A stretch of 64,000 nt of DNA, taken from positions 1 through 64,000 of the forward strand of contig CACZBD010000006.1 of NCBI GenBank assembly GCA_902779305.1, read 5' to 3'. The position numbers and the translations under genes were made by a program. The DNA comes from an uncultured Lachnospiraceae bacterium. Lineage in GTDB: Bacteria; Bacillota; Clostridia; Lachnospirales; Lachnospiraceae. The first letter of the stretch is position 1; the number at the start of each line of letters is the position of its first letter. Under the pieces are notes generated by a model, which was given only the letters and a program-made list of their open reading frames with translations, did no database searches and was not told where the DNA came from. Positions 9,801 through 17,416 of this stretch are shown here, in pieces.

Positions 9801-9826
9801 ACATTTCTGACGGTCTTAAGTATCAT
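6809..9826 (-). CDS. BspA-like leucine-rich-repeat surface protein
   Basis: A 1005-residue surface protein. A hydrophobic segment at about 7-25 is a signal peptide or anchor. Two blocks of LRR_5 (BspA/TpLRR) repeats, recognisable by units such as IPDSVRTIDFAAFENCTNL, occupy about residues 45-290 and 410-640. A domain at about 790-940 resembles the equivalent region of the neighbouring 1478-residue protein. The C-terminus has LTKTGK, a hydrophobic helix and a tail of Lys residues, a layout like a sortase signal but with Thr in place of Pro. Its ATG overlaps the stop of the upstream LRR gene in TAATG, so the two are translationally coupled and share an operon with a class B sortase. The ligand is unknown; adhesion is a family-level guess. 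Confidence 0.88.
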   Translation of the reverse strand: MILKTVRNVIAILLCVTGIILLVLPSLPFNAIGTQHGDFVMDGATLVEYTGHEADLTLPDMISTIGKDSFSGNVSLRNVVIPDSVRTIDFAAFENCTNLQTVYIPESVRIIGSSAFSGCSSLYSVSIPRKVNEIGSGAFAGCTSLSGIPVADDNPNFLCQDGVLYSGDGKSIVQYLAGRSATTYAMPASVEKINEYAFWGAKDLTGVAISSKVKEIPEYSFSNCPSLSTIVIPNSVSKILAYAFSDCVNLRSAVIPTSVGYIDDLAFYMSNGVKVQFVDPSDKLVSQPTVAAVSGAGLTGTADAYADQTDGAVDGTDPDANEPSEADDSLTSPAQVQIDYEENILPGEMGSTKVVGSQAVLLMSPAMTVKGSYNLNKAELEDGIANSNLKNTSKEDTFSVIRGVLDAYNGEDANVNVPSDITKIGNRCFYKNDKLEQVTIPDTVSSIGDFAFARSNLQNVDIPDTVTDIGYAAFYHCESLEQVSVPDSVETIELGAFSGTPWLASWQAEQDNDNYLIVGDHILLSYKGEGGNVTIPEGVKKIAPGCFLGNTSITGVSVPPSVTTIGEDAFNGCTNLNTVSLSAGLTDIEDRAFKNTKLSSLSIPPSVESIGLGAFDLFDDAPLETVLLTGTKIPDVSYKPTASRLSAKDLRTLAFNGIDNAIIRDGTDPDSGTLFDPHFLGFRGAVYSMSADQVDGKNTLHLLKATREPDDTGVVDIDSHVKIGNTEYLMSGVKESAFSPYSDFSSWSDKPLNDIRINGNTSDDLETLLDTVDNAPSVTYTEADAITVNDLRSSSLQSGTKASAVIPGNTDHFILTISDEHTSDEEFAAAYLNAFGDSDPKNLTMFDMSMTDATGTVPIKKLNTDKMEITMPLPSYLAGSDDLKVVTLNDNGALMTLSCEKTDVNGADGIRFVTGHFSPFAIAHASSMYFYQEEVLVETEEPAEEELMDDAMDLFQIGASYNTLTKTGKVVPVGKIVSLSLLGLGVLLLLWNLKDVFKKKQKPVS

Positions 9827-12800
9827 TATGCGGCCTCTGCGGTTTCTTTATTCTCTTTGCGCTCTCTCATTAAGAACATGACGCCGGATACAGCGGCAAG
9901 ACCGATCACCAGGAACCACTTCGGATGGATCGGGTCGCCTGTCTTGGGCGTTGCATCAAGTGTACCGGTAGCTGTCAGATTGTTGGTATCCACATAAACC
10001 ACATAGGGCGATAAGTGCGTCACCGTATAGTTCATGCAGGGAACTCCGTTGATCACCGTAAATTTCGGCTGGATCTTGTCAAGCACGCCGCCCTCGGTGC
10101 AGGCAATCTTGGCATTACCGCCGTAGATGGCCAGATTATCCGGGATCGGCATCGTGATGTTGATCGATACGCCCGCAGGGATCGGACTGATCTTCTGCGT
10201 GCCGGTGCTGTCATAAAGGCTGATATCGATCGGCAGATAACGGATCGCATCCGTGGATCCGAATGCTGCTGTCAGCGCTTTTTCAGCCATTTCGTTGGCT
10301 TCCTGCGTTTCCGTGATCTTGATCACATAGTTGTCGCTCGAGCCGTTGACCGTCGCGCTCATCTTGCTGGTATCCGTGATCCCGCCGGTCGTGGAGATCA
10401 GCTTTGTCTTACCCACGTTGTTGGGTGTTTTGGCGTTGCCGCTTCCCGTATTCGGCGAACCGGTCGCCGTATTGACTGCAGGAACAGCTCCCGCGCCGTA
10501 CGGATTACCCGTGCCGCTGACGATGATCGGCTGTACCGTCGTTCCGGAAATACTCGAAGATCTCGAAGACGATCCCGAAGAGGATCTGCTTGAAGATCCG
10601 CCGCCACCGCCGCCACCGCTTGAAGACTTCGAACTGGAAGAAGTCGAGGTCGATGTAGAGGTGGAAGTCGTCGAAGTCGTGGAGATCGGCTTATACTTCG
10701 CATAGATCGTCGCATTATGCTGTACATTGATCCAGGCGTTCGGGATCTCCGAATACCATTCAAGGAAATCATAGTTCAGATGAGTCGGCGGCGTCGGCAA
10801 AGCGACATTCCAGCCGGCCGGTACCGTTTCCCTGTAGAATTCGGAATAATCCAGACCGTCGATAAAGATGATCGTATACTGCGGGTCATCCGGCAGCTCT
10901 TCGTAGATCAGCTCATCGGCCTTGGAACGTCCGTCTTTTTTGTTGACCATCTTGACATAGGACGGGATCGAGGAATCCTCATAAGCATGGAATACTGTGC
11001 TTTCCGTGTTCTTGAACGCGTCCTCGTCGATATTGATCGCCTTGCCGTAGATCGTGATATCTTTGAGGTTATCGTTTTCCTGGAATGCGGCAGGCTGCAC
11101 TTCCCTGACATTTTCAGGCAAAGTCACATATTTCAACTGATTACAGTTATAGAAACAGTTCTCCGGGATCGATCTTAAGTTCGTCGAACTTGTAAAGTCC
11201 ACGGAGGTGATAAAATCACAGTTCTTAAATGCGTCATCCGCGATCTCCGTTATATCTGCAAGGCAGGGGTCGTTTTCTTCATTGATCAGTGCGCTGCCGA
11301 CGCCTGCGCCTCTGCTCTGCAGCACTTCTTCGATCCTCGTAACGCCTTTGCCGTCCGCATCCACATAGTAACTGTAGATGATGCCGTTATCATACCAGTA
11401 ATACGGATCGTCGATGGTCGCGGTCTCTTTATCATTTTCTCCGTTAAAGTTTACGGCGGTCAGCGTCGCAAGCGGAGAAGTCACCAGATCATCCGGCACA
11501 TTGTAGAACGGCAGGATCCCGAGGCTCTTCATGTTGCCGTTGAACGTGATGGTCTGCAGGCCTAAGCATTCCGAGAACACCTTGTTCTCATCGCCTGTGA
11601 CTGTCGGAAGACTCTCGAGCGAATCAAAGCTGATGTTGGTCAGATGATAATCATGTCCGGTCTTATAGTCATTTGTCCGGATAAAGTAATCATTGTCCGA
11701 AGTATCCGGAGATGTTTCCGTACCAAGATCATTCTTGGCATTGATGATGCTTGTGATGCCGTAAGGAACCGCCACGTTTCTGGTAAACTGGTTGATGATC
11801 GCTTCCTGATTCGGTGAAAGCGGTTCCGAATTATAGTATGCATTGATCAGATCTTCGATCGTAACTTCTTTGGTCCCCGGAGGATCCTCGACAGGGATTT
11901 CCCCGACAACCGTATTCATGGTCGGATAAGTCAACAGCGACACATAGCCGGGCTTGGAAGAATCCGGTCTCGCGTATTTGCAGGACAGGTTCTGCGGATT
12001 CCCGCTGTTATAAGTGATATAGGAATCTGCCTTGGTCGAACAGGTGATATTTGCGGGGTCCAGCGCATATTCATACGGCCAGTAGCCCTGCTCCATCCGT
12101 CCGTACATCTGAAGTCCGTTCGGATTCTCAGTAAGGAATGCATCCGCGCCGACGGAGGAAGCATCGATATTGATATCAAAATACCCGTTTCCTTCAAAAT
12201 TATCATCACGGAACTTGATGACATCCAGTTTCGAGCAGTCTTTGAAGCAGCTTCCGCCGATAGATGTCTTGTCCGCGCTTGTCGTAAACGGAATATGGAT
12301 AAAGTCAACCTCTTCCACACTCTTGCAGGCACGGAACGCATTTTCTCCGATGCTTGCGATCGAATCGGCAATTTCGATCTTCGTAGGAAGCGTCAGGTTG
12401 GAAACATACTGACTTCCGACGACTTTGCCGCAGGCATCATCCGCGATCGCCTGGATCGGATGTCCGCCGATCGTAGCGGGCACACGGATCGTTGTCGCCG
12501 TTGCACCCGGCAGCTGCGTGATGGATTCCACGATAAAATCATCCGTAAAGGTAAACCGGTAGGAATCCTGAAGGGTCATGATATATTTGAACTTATTGTC
12601 ATATTTGTCCCAGTACATGTACGGAAGGGAATTCTTCTCCGCAAAACTTAACATCTGGATGCTTCCGCTCTCATTCGGGTTCGGACCCCAGATCACGAAG
12701 CTGTCGGATACATTCTTCTCTTTACCCGGAAAATAGGATTCATTGACCGAATTGATGAACTGCTCATTCGTACAGTTATCGGACACATTATTACCACGTA

Positions 12801-14262
12801 CGCACTCCAAATTCTGACACCCCAAAAACATCGAAGGTGTCGCCTTGAACTGAGAAGGCGGATAATGCGGAAGTTCAACATATCTTAATTTCGTGCAGCC
12901 GGCATACATCCCGTATTGACCGTATGTCCCTTCAATCGGGTTTGTCGTCTGGCACATCTTTGTGGTTTCCAGATTCTCACAATTACAGAACGCATAGGAA
13001 CCGACTTTAAAAGTATTGACGTTTATATTCCCGAAAAGAAAAGAATTGCTGTTATCGTCTTCTTCGGAAACATAACTCGGATAGTTCGGCACGGAATCGG
13101 TTAAGGATCTGCAGTTCATAAACGCAGCGGTTCCGATCTGCTCCAGCGTATCGGGCAGGGTCAGCGAAGACAACATTGTACAATCAGCAAAAGCCCCGTC
13201 CCCCAGGGATTTAGTCGTACCAAAATCAATGGAAGTCAGGCCCGTACAGTTATTAAATGCCTTTGTACCGATCGTTTTGATATTCTCGCCAAGGCTGATC
13301 GCCTGTAATCTCGTGCAGTTTTCGAAAGCGCTGTCACCGATCTGCGTGATACCCGCACTGCCACCGCCATCACTGGAACTGAGCAGTTCCATTTCCGTAA
13401 AGTTTGCGACATCCTTAAATGCGCCGTTCGCAATGGACTGGACGATCTCGTAATGTTTGCAGGCAACAAAAGATTCCTCGCTGTCAGGTGTCTCTCCGGC
13501 ATCAATCGGGCTGTCAGGCGGTCCGATCCAGTAGCCGGGATCTCCGGGCTGCAGTGCATCATCATGTCTCCAAGGTCTTGTCCATTTTTCGATCTTGACC
13601 TCAAAATAAAATGCTTTCGGCGTGCTTGCTTCATCTCCGCCGTAAACATCGATCATTCTCTGTGTTTTGGGAGTTTCGATCTTGGTCTCGGTATACCTGG
13701 TCCAGGTATAGGGATCATGATTTGCTTCGATCCCTTTTTCCAGTTTCTCATAAGGTGGTTCCGGTGTATCGGAATCCAGCGTATAGATGACAGCCGGCGA
13801 AAGCTTTAAGATCCCGCCTTCGGGCGTATAACCGGAAGCATCACCGCCGACATAATTGGCGATACACTGCGGACGCGAAGTTGTCGTAGGGGAAGTCTGT
13901 GTGGCGATCTCAAAGACCGGGATCGTCATATCGGAAAACATGCCGGCCCGGTTGATCGTATAATAGGTGTGGCCTTCGCAGACGATCGTATCGCCCTCGG
14001 GGAAAGCCCAGAATCTGTCGATATCGGAAGGAACAACGGAACTGTAGTAAGCATTGGAATTCAACGAAACAAAAGGATCCACGGCAATGGCATCATCCAC
14101 CGTGTTCGGGATCATCGTTTGCGGATCAAACGGATCATCCGCCTGTACGCCCCGTGTCGGGATCACCGCCACAACAAGCGCCGTTACTGCGCAAGCCCCC
14201 GCAATCGTCAGTCTGGCACTCTTTTTCAGTCTGAACTTCTTCTTTTCCGTGACTTTCTTCAT
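9826..14262 (-). CDS. Large sortase-anchored BspA-like LRR surface protein
   Basis: A 1478-residue cell-wall protein. A basic N-terminus and hydrophobic stretch end at GVQA, a plausible signal cleavage site near residue 42. LRR_5 repeats occur at about 270-400, 600-720 and 900-1130, and one Listeria-Bacteroides (flg_new) module with NYDFLEWYSE and IYAKYKP lies near 1125-1190. A Ser/Thr-rich then Gly-rich linker (about 1190-1245) resembles a wall-spanning stalk. It is followed by a domain shared with the 1005-residue neighbour. The C-terminus has TPKTGD at 1438-1443, a hydrophobic helix and RERKENK, a standard sorting signal. The adjacent class B sortase is the obvious processing enzyme. The start is supported by AGGAGCACAGA. 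Confidence 0.9.
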   Translation of the reverse strand: MKKVTEKKKFRLKKSARLTIAGACAVTALVVAVIPTRGVQADDPFDPQTMIPNTVDDAIAVDPFVSLNSNAYYSSVVPSDIDRFWAFPEGDTIVCEGHTYYTINRAGMFSDMTIPVFEIATQTSPTTTSRPQCIANYVGGDASGYTPEGGILKLSPAVIYTLDSDTPEPPYEKLEKGIEANHDPYTWTRYTETKIETPKTQRMIDVYGGDEASTPKAFYFEVKIEKWTRPWRHDDALQPGDPGYWIGPPDSPIDAGETPDSEESFVACKHYEIVQSIANGAFKDVANFTEMELLSSSDGGGSAGITQIGDSAFENCTRLQAISLGENIKTIGTKAFNNCTGLTSIDFGTTKSLGDGAFADCTMLSSLTLPDTLEQIGTAAFMNCRSLTDSVPNYPSYVSEEDDNSNSFLFGNINVNTFKVGSYAFCNCENLETTKMCQTTNPIEGTYGQYGMYAGCTKLRYVELPHYPPSQFKATPSMFLGCQNLECVRGNNVSDNCTNEQFINSVNESYFPGKEKNVSDSFVIWGPNPNESGSIQMLSFAEKNSLPYMYWDKYDNKFKYIMTLQDSYRFTFTDDFIVESITQLPGATATTIRVPATIGGHPIQAIADDACGKVVGSQYVSNLTLPTKIEIADSIASIGENAFRACKSVEEVDFIHIPFTTSADKTSIGGSCFKDCSKLDVIKFRDDNFEGNGYFDINIDASSVGADAFLTENPNGLQMYGRMEQGYWPYEYALDPANITCSTKADSYITYNSGNPQNLSCKYARPDSSKPGYVSLLTYPTMNTVVGEIPVEDPPGTKEVTIEDLINAYYNSEPLSPNQEAIINQFTRNVAVPYGITSIINAKNDLGTETSPDTSDNDYFIRTNDYKTGHDYHLTNISFDSLESLPTVTGDENKVFSECLGLQTITFNGNMKSLGILPFYNVPDDLVTSPLATLTAVNFNGENDKETATIDDPYYWYDNGIIYSYYVDADGKGVTRIEEVLQSRGAGVGSALINEENDPCLADITEIADDAFKNCDFITSVDFTSSTNLRSIPENCFYNCNQLKYVTLPENVREVQPAAFQENDNLKDITIYGKAINIDEDAFKNTESTVFHAYEDSSIPSYVKMVNKKDGRSKADELIYEELPDDPQYTIIFIDGLDYSEFYRETVPAGWNVALPTPPTHLNYDFLEWYSEIPNAWINVQHNATIYAKYKPISTTSTTSTSTSTSTSSSSKSSSGGGGGGGSSSRSSSGSSSRSSSISGTTVQPIIVSGTGNPYGAGAVPAVNTATGSPNTGSGNAKTPNNVGKTKLISTTGGITDTSKMSATVNGSSDNYVIKITETQEANEMAEKALTAAFGSTDAIRYLPIDISLYDSTGTQKISPIPAGVSINITMPIPDNLAIYGGNAKIACTEGGVLDKIQPKFTVINGVPCMNYTVTHLSPYVVYVDTNNLTATGTLDATPKTGDPIHPKWFLVIGLAAVSGVMFLMRERKENKETAEAA

Positions 14263-14301
14263 TCTGTGCTCCTGTTTTCCCTCTGGATGATAATTCCTGA
14301 T

Positions 14302-15108
14302 CTACTCCACTCTTTTCGCAACGACAACCCATCTTTCGCCGCCTTTCACGTAATCGCAGGTCGATAACGTGATCAGCTGGTCTCCGAGATGGGAAGTAAC
14401 GCCCGTATCATAAAGCGACATATCCGCCATATCCTGCATATAGGAATCGTATTCCTCTGCGGAATTGGCATTGACAAACTGGTAATACTTAAAGGCCACT
14501 TCTGTTTCTTCATGCACAACTTCCGAAAAAACATACATGACCGCATAATTTCCCTTTTCGTACAGCGTATCGAACCGGATGAAGGGATGCTTTTTGTAAT
14601 AATCCTCGTTTTTATACTTCGTCAGCGTCCCGAACATCTTGCCGGACTTCATATTATGACCGTAAATGATGATATTCTGGCTTCTCGGCCAGATGCTGCA
14701 TTCCTTATCGGCAAACAGACATCCGTTCCGGTCTTTCTCCTGAGAGAAATTATGATCCAGGTAATATTCCATGTTCTGCGACTGCATCACCGGGTAGTCT
14801 ATTATTGTATCGTCAATTTTGAGCCATCCGATTAGACTTTTATTTTTATTATACAATGTGACATAGTCTTCCAGGACTTCCGGCGGAGCTTCGGGATCGT
14901 CCGCTTTGACCTTTTTCGGCTCAAATAACACAAAATCCGTGTTTTTCAGTTTGGATAATTTATTGAATTTTTTTTCGGTGGATTCGCTCTCTCCATTATA
15001 AAATACAAAGTACCCGAGACTTCCTACGGCGATCACGATCAGAACTGCCATCACGATCCGCCGGATCTTCTCGTTTCTTGAGAGCTTCTTTTTTTCTTTC
15101 CCTGACAT
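14302..15108 (-). CDS. Class B sortase
   Basis: A membrane-bound transpeptidase of 268 residues that cleaves sorting signals and joins surface proteins to the wall or to each other. It has a cytoplasmic basic N-terminus, one membrane helix at about 18-37, then the sortase barrel. The catalytic triad is visible: His151 in IIIYGHNM, Cys251 in TLSTCDY and Arg259 in GGERWVVV. The TLSTC motif and the helical insertion place it in class B. It starts 2 bases after the stop of the pseudo-receiver gene and is followed 39 bases later by an LRR protein with a TPKTG signal, so its substrates are probably the two downstream proteins. The srtB symbol is not assigned because subfamily function is uncertain. 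Confidence 0.93.
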   Translation of the reverse strand: MSGKEKKKLSRNEKIRRIVMAVLIVIAVGSLGYFVFYNGESESTEKKFNKLSKLKNTDFVLFEPKKVKADDPEAPPEVLEDYVTLYNKNKSLIGWLKIDDTIIDYPVMQSQNMEYYLDHNFSQEKDRNGCLFADKECSIWPRSQNIIIYGHNMKSGKMFGTLTKYKNEDYYKKHPFIRFDTLYEKGNYAVMYVFSEVVHEETEVAFKYYQFVNANSAEEYDSYMQDMADMSLYDTGVTSHLGDQLITLSTCDYVKGGERWVVVAKRVE

Positions 15109-15110
15109 TT

Positions 15111-16106
15111 TCAGTGCCTTATATACATCAGTTTATACTGCAGGATCCTCTCCTTTGCACCGAAAGCCGATCTGTCCGACATGCTCTTTACGAGCGATTC
15201 GTTCAGCGGCAGAAGTTTCGGTGCGATCGCAGCATAAGCAGGTTTTACTATACTTTCAAAGATCAGATCCATCGTTATGCCCGTATCTGTTTCTTCCGTT
15301 TCGATCTTACCGCGGTATCTGTCATAAAAGAAAGCAAAATAACCGCAGATGCATTTGATCACAAACAGCGCGCGAAGCTTATTCTCTCCGGATAGTACGG
15401 ACAGATCCTGCGGAAGCTGTAAAAAACGGTGTTCTTTCGGATCATTGTTATCTTCCGACAACTTTTTTAGAAGCAGTGCTTCATCCGCTTCCTGTAATAT
15501 AAACAGAGAAACATAGTCCTGCAGGATGGAATTCACATATGCGGACACCGCCTCTTTTTCTTCTTCGGAAACGCAATCCGAAAGAATAAGCGAAAGGATC
15601 GATACAAAAAACGTACGGACACTGTCATAACTGCTCATCCTGTCGTTTAAGAGAGATGTGATCTCCTGCAGGGCGGTTCTGTATTTATCTTCTTTGAGAC
15701 GGTAGTCCTTCTCAAATTCCTTGATCTCGTCATCCATGTTGTATCTGTCAAATGCCGCATCCAGCTTGTGCACCAGCTCTTCCAGCTTCATGTTGGAATG
15801 CGAGATCAGTTTGCAGATATGGAAACGGTTATGCGACCGGATGACCTGCTGCAGATCCTCATCATGGAACAGCAGGATGATCTGTACATTCGGATTATGA
15901 TCGAAAATGATCTCGAGCATTTCATCGCCGCTAAGTACATCCATCCCGTAAGGCATGAAAACAACGGCGATCTCCCGTTCATCCATGACAGATACCGCAT
16001 CATCGATCGTATCGGCAAAAAACAGCTGCGCGTTTTCATCATGAACCATGATCTTGATCCGGTTCATCAGATTTTCATCATTCATGATAAACAACGCAGT
16101 CCGCAT
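15111..16106 (-). CDS. Degenerate receiver-domain regulator upstream of sortase
   Basis: The first 115 or so residues look like a response-regulator receiver fold (RTALFIMNDENLMNRI, then VVFMPYGMDVLSG, then VQIILLFHDED). The phosphorylated Asp position after the third strand is occupied by hydrophobic residues, so it is probably a pseudo-receiver. The remaining 215 residues are helical with no DNA-binding motif I recognise. It is the first gene of the sortase/LRR operon, ending 2 bases before the sortase, so it may control surface-protein export or expression. I prefer the ATG at 16106 because the receiver fold begins there and GGGG lies nine bases upstream. An ATG at 16121 is possible. Function is unknown. 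Confidence 0.75.
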   Translation of the reverse strand: MRTALFIMNDENLMNRIKIMVHDENAQLFFADTIDDAVSVMDEREIAVVFMPYGMDVLSGDEMLEIIFDHNPNVQIILLFHDEDLQQVIRSHNRFHICKLISHSNMKLEELVHKLDAAFDRYNMDDEIKEFEKDYRLKEDKYRTALQEITSLLNDRMSSYDSVRTFFVSILSLILSDCVSEEEKEAVSAYVNSILQDYVSLFILQEADEALLLKKLSEDNNDPKEHRFLQLPQDLSVLSGENKLRALFVIKCICGYFAFFYDRYRGKIETEETDTGITMDLIFESIVKPAYAAIAPKLLPLNESLVKSMSDRSAFGAKERILQYKLMYIRH

Positions 16107-16135
16107 GATAAATAACCCCATATCCCCCAAAAAAG

Positions 16136-16149
16136 TGCATACCTGCACA
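16136..16149. repeat. Short palindrome in the sortase-operon leader
   Basis: GTGCATACCTGCAC is a perfect 5-bp inverted repeat with a 4-base centre, located between the promoter and the start of the pseudo-receiver gene. It could be an operator half-site pair or a small leader hairpin. No regulator can be named. Confidence 0.3.
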
Positions 16150-16160
16150 TACTTATCTTT

Positions 16161-16188
16161 ATTTTACTATATATCGATAGAAAATCAA
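16161..16188 (-). promoter_or_regulatory. Putative promoter of the pseudo-receiver/sortase/LRR operon
   Basis: The minus strand has TTGATT (16183-16188), a 16-base spacer and TAAAAT (16161-16166). It follows the terminator of the Rpn gene and lies about 55 bases before the proposed start, so the surface operon appears to have its own promoter. Confidence 0.5.
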
Positions 16189-16233
16189 ATATTTTTTCTA
16201 CATATTGTGTTTCATATCAGAATAAGTCAAAAT

Positions 16234-16263
16234 CAAAAAGAGACCGCCAAGTTGACGATCTCT
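16234..16263 (-). terminator. Intrinsic terminator of the Rpn-family gene
   Basis: The minus strand forms an 11-bp stem (AGAGATCGTCA with TGGCGGTCTCT, including two G-U pairs) with a 3-base loop and a run of five T. It begins 20 bases after the end of the PD-(D/E)XK gene and separates it from the surface operon. Confidence 0.88.
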
Positions 16264-16283
16264 AAAAATCAATATGCAATTGT

Positions 16284-17240
16284 TTAAAACGCTTTGATCA
16301 GGTTTTCGACCTCCAGGTCCAGTCTGGCATCATCCCAGTCCGCATGCATTTTTCTGAGGTTATGCCGTATGTTCTTTTTCATGGAGTCATGCTCTTCGGC
16401 TTTGCCTTCGGCTTTACCCTTGTTTAAAATGGTTTTAGCTTCATATTCAAGAATCTTTCCACCCATAATATCCGTAACCTCCTTTTTTACACTTTCGGCC
16501 TTTTTTGAAAGATTGTTAAGAACTTTCTTAACCATATCTCTGATCGTGAGCATTTCATACTCATCGATCAGGCCATTATAACAAGATTCAACCAGGTATT
16601 CCTTTATCCTTATATAGTCCCTTTTGATATTCTCCAGTCCTGCTTTGTTTTTTCCTCGTGTTTTAGTGTTAGATTCTCTTTTTATAAGTTTTTCGTAATT
16701 GAACAGATAAAACGGAATTAAAAAATACAATTCTTTTTTGATAACATCCTCCACAGTATAATCGCCTATCTTAAGCGATGGAATACTGTAACTTACGGTT
16801 CCTCCCGGAGTGTTTATCGTGACGAGAATACTATCCGGGGTTTCATCTGTCCATCTGAGAAACAGGATGCCGGAATTTGGATAATTTACTACAAGCTGTT
16901 GCGTTGAGCGGGTCGATTCTTGAAGTGCGATCTGGCTGTCATACTCAAACATCCGGACCGTGATCGAACCGTCAGGTATACTCTGGCACTCAATATGATA
17001 TTGTTTGATATCGTGTCCGTATACTCTGATCCTTGTATCCGTGATGCGTTTGTTTTGTTCGCCATCCTGTTGTTCCAGAAACGATTCATTTAACAGTTGT
17101 TCAACCTTCTCGTTTCCGCTGTATTTTTCTGATAAACTTAAAGAAAACATCTCATTTATCAGTTTTAGCGTCACACGTGGAAGATCGTTAACCAGCGTTC
17201 TGAAAACGTCATCATATGGCGTATTGTCAACATTTCCCAA
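16284..17240 (-). CDS. Rpn-family PD-(D/E)XK nuclease / transposase-like protein
   Basis: A 318-residue member of the Rpn/YhgA-like group, related to recombination-promoting nucleases and PDDEXK_2 transposases. The nuclease core shows Asp in ITDTRIRVYG followed by the ECQ signature in YHIECQSIPDG, the usual D...ExQ variant of PD-(D/E)XK. The C-terminal third is helical, with a Lys/Glu-rich segment (KGKAEGKAEE) typical of the group. The start codon is TTG, six bases after a perfect AGGAGG. The gene is a single unit with its own promoter and terminator, and is more AT-rich than its neighbours, which suggests recent arrival. No terminal inverted repeats were seen, so I do not call an insertion sequence. 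Confidence 0.85.
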   Translation of the reverse strand: MGNVDNTPYDDVFRTLVNDLPRVTLKLINEMFSLSLSEKYSGNEKVEQLLNESFLEQQDGEQNKRITDTRIRVYGHDIKQYHIECQSIPDGSITVRMFEYDSQIALQESTRSTQQLVVNYPNSGILFLRWTDETPDSILVTINTPGGTVSYSIPSLKIGDYTVEDVIKKELYFLIPFYLFNYEKLIKRESNTKTRGKNKAGLENIKRDYIRIKEYLVESCYNGLIDEYEMLTIRDMVKKVLNNLSKKAESVKKEVTDIMGGKILEYEAKTILNKGKAEGKAEEHDSMKKNIRHNLRKMHADWDDARLDLEVENLIKAF

Positions 17241-17323
17241 TATTTACCTCCTGCTACTGTCATTATGGCAGATTTACCGGCCTCACAGACAGCCTCCGGA
17301 GGTATCATAATTCATCAATACCA

Positions 17324-17351
17324 ATTATAATTTTACTATTCATCATGTAAA
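17324..17351 (-). promoter_or_regulatory. Promoter of the Rpn-family gene
   Basis: The minus strand has TTTACA (17346-17351), a 16-base spacer and a perfect TATAAT (17324-17329). The leader of about 75 bases contains the palindrome CCTCCGGAGG at 17293-17302, and then AGGAGG before the TTG start. Confidence 0.65.
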
Positions 17352-17359
17352 AATGCAAT

Positions 17360-17394
17360 AAAGACCGCCATCCCCGAACAAACGGGAATGGCGG
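17360..17394 (-). terminator. Intrinsic terminator of the EF-G-like gene
   Basis: A 12-bp stem (CCGCCATTCCCG with CGGGGATGGCGG, one G-U pair) with a 6-base loop is followed on the minus strand by CTTTATT and further T residues. It starts 22 bases after the EF-G stop codon. Confidence 0.9.
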
Positions 17395-17416
17395 CTTCAA
17401 ACATAATTTACTGATC

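Noticed and set aside
16284..17240. A complete insertion sequence around the Rpn-family gene
   Set aside because: The hairpins at both ends are explained as terminators, and no terminal inverted repeats or target duplications were found.
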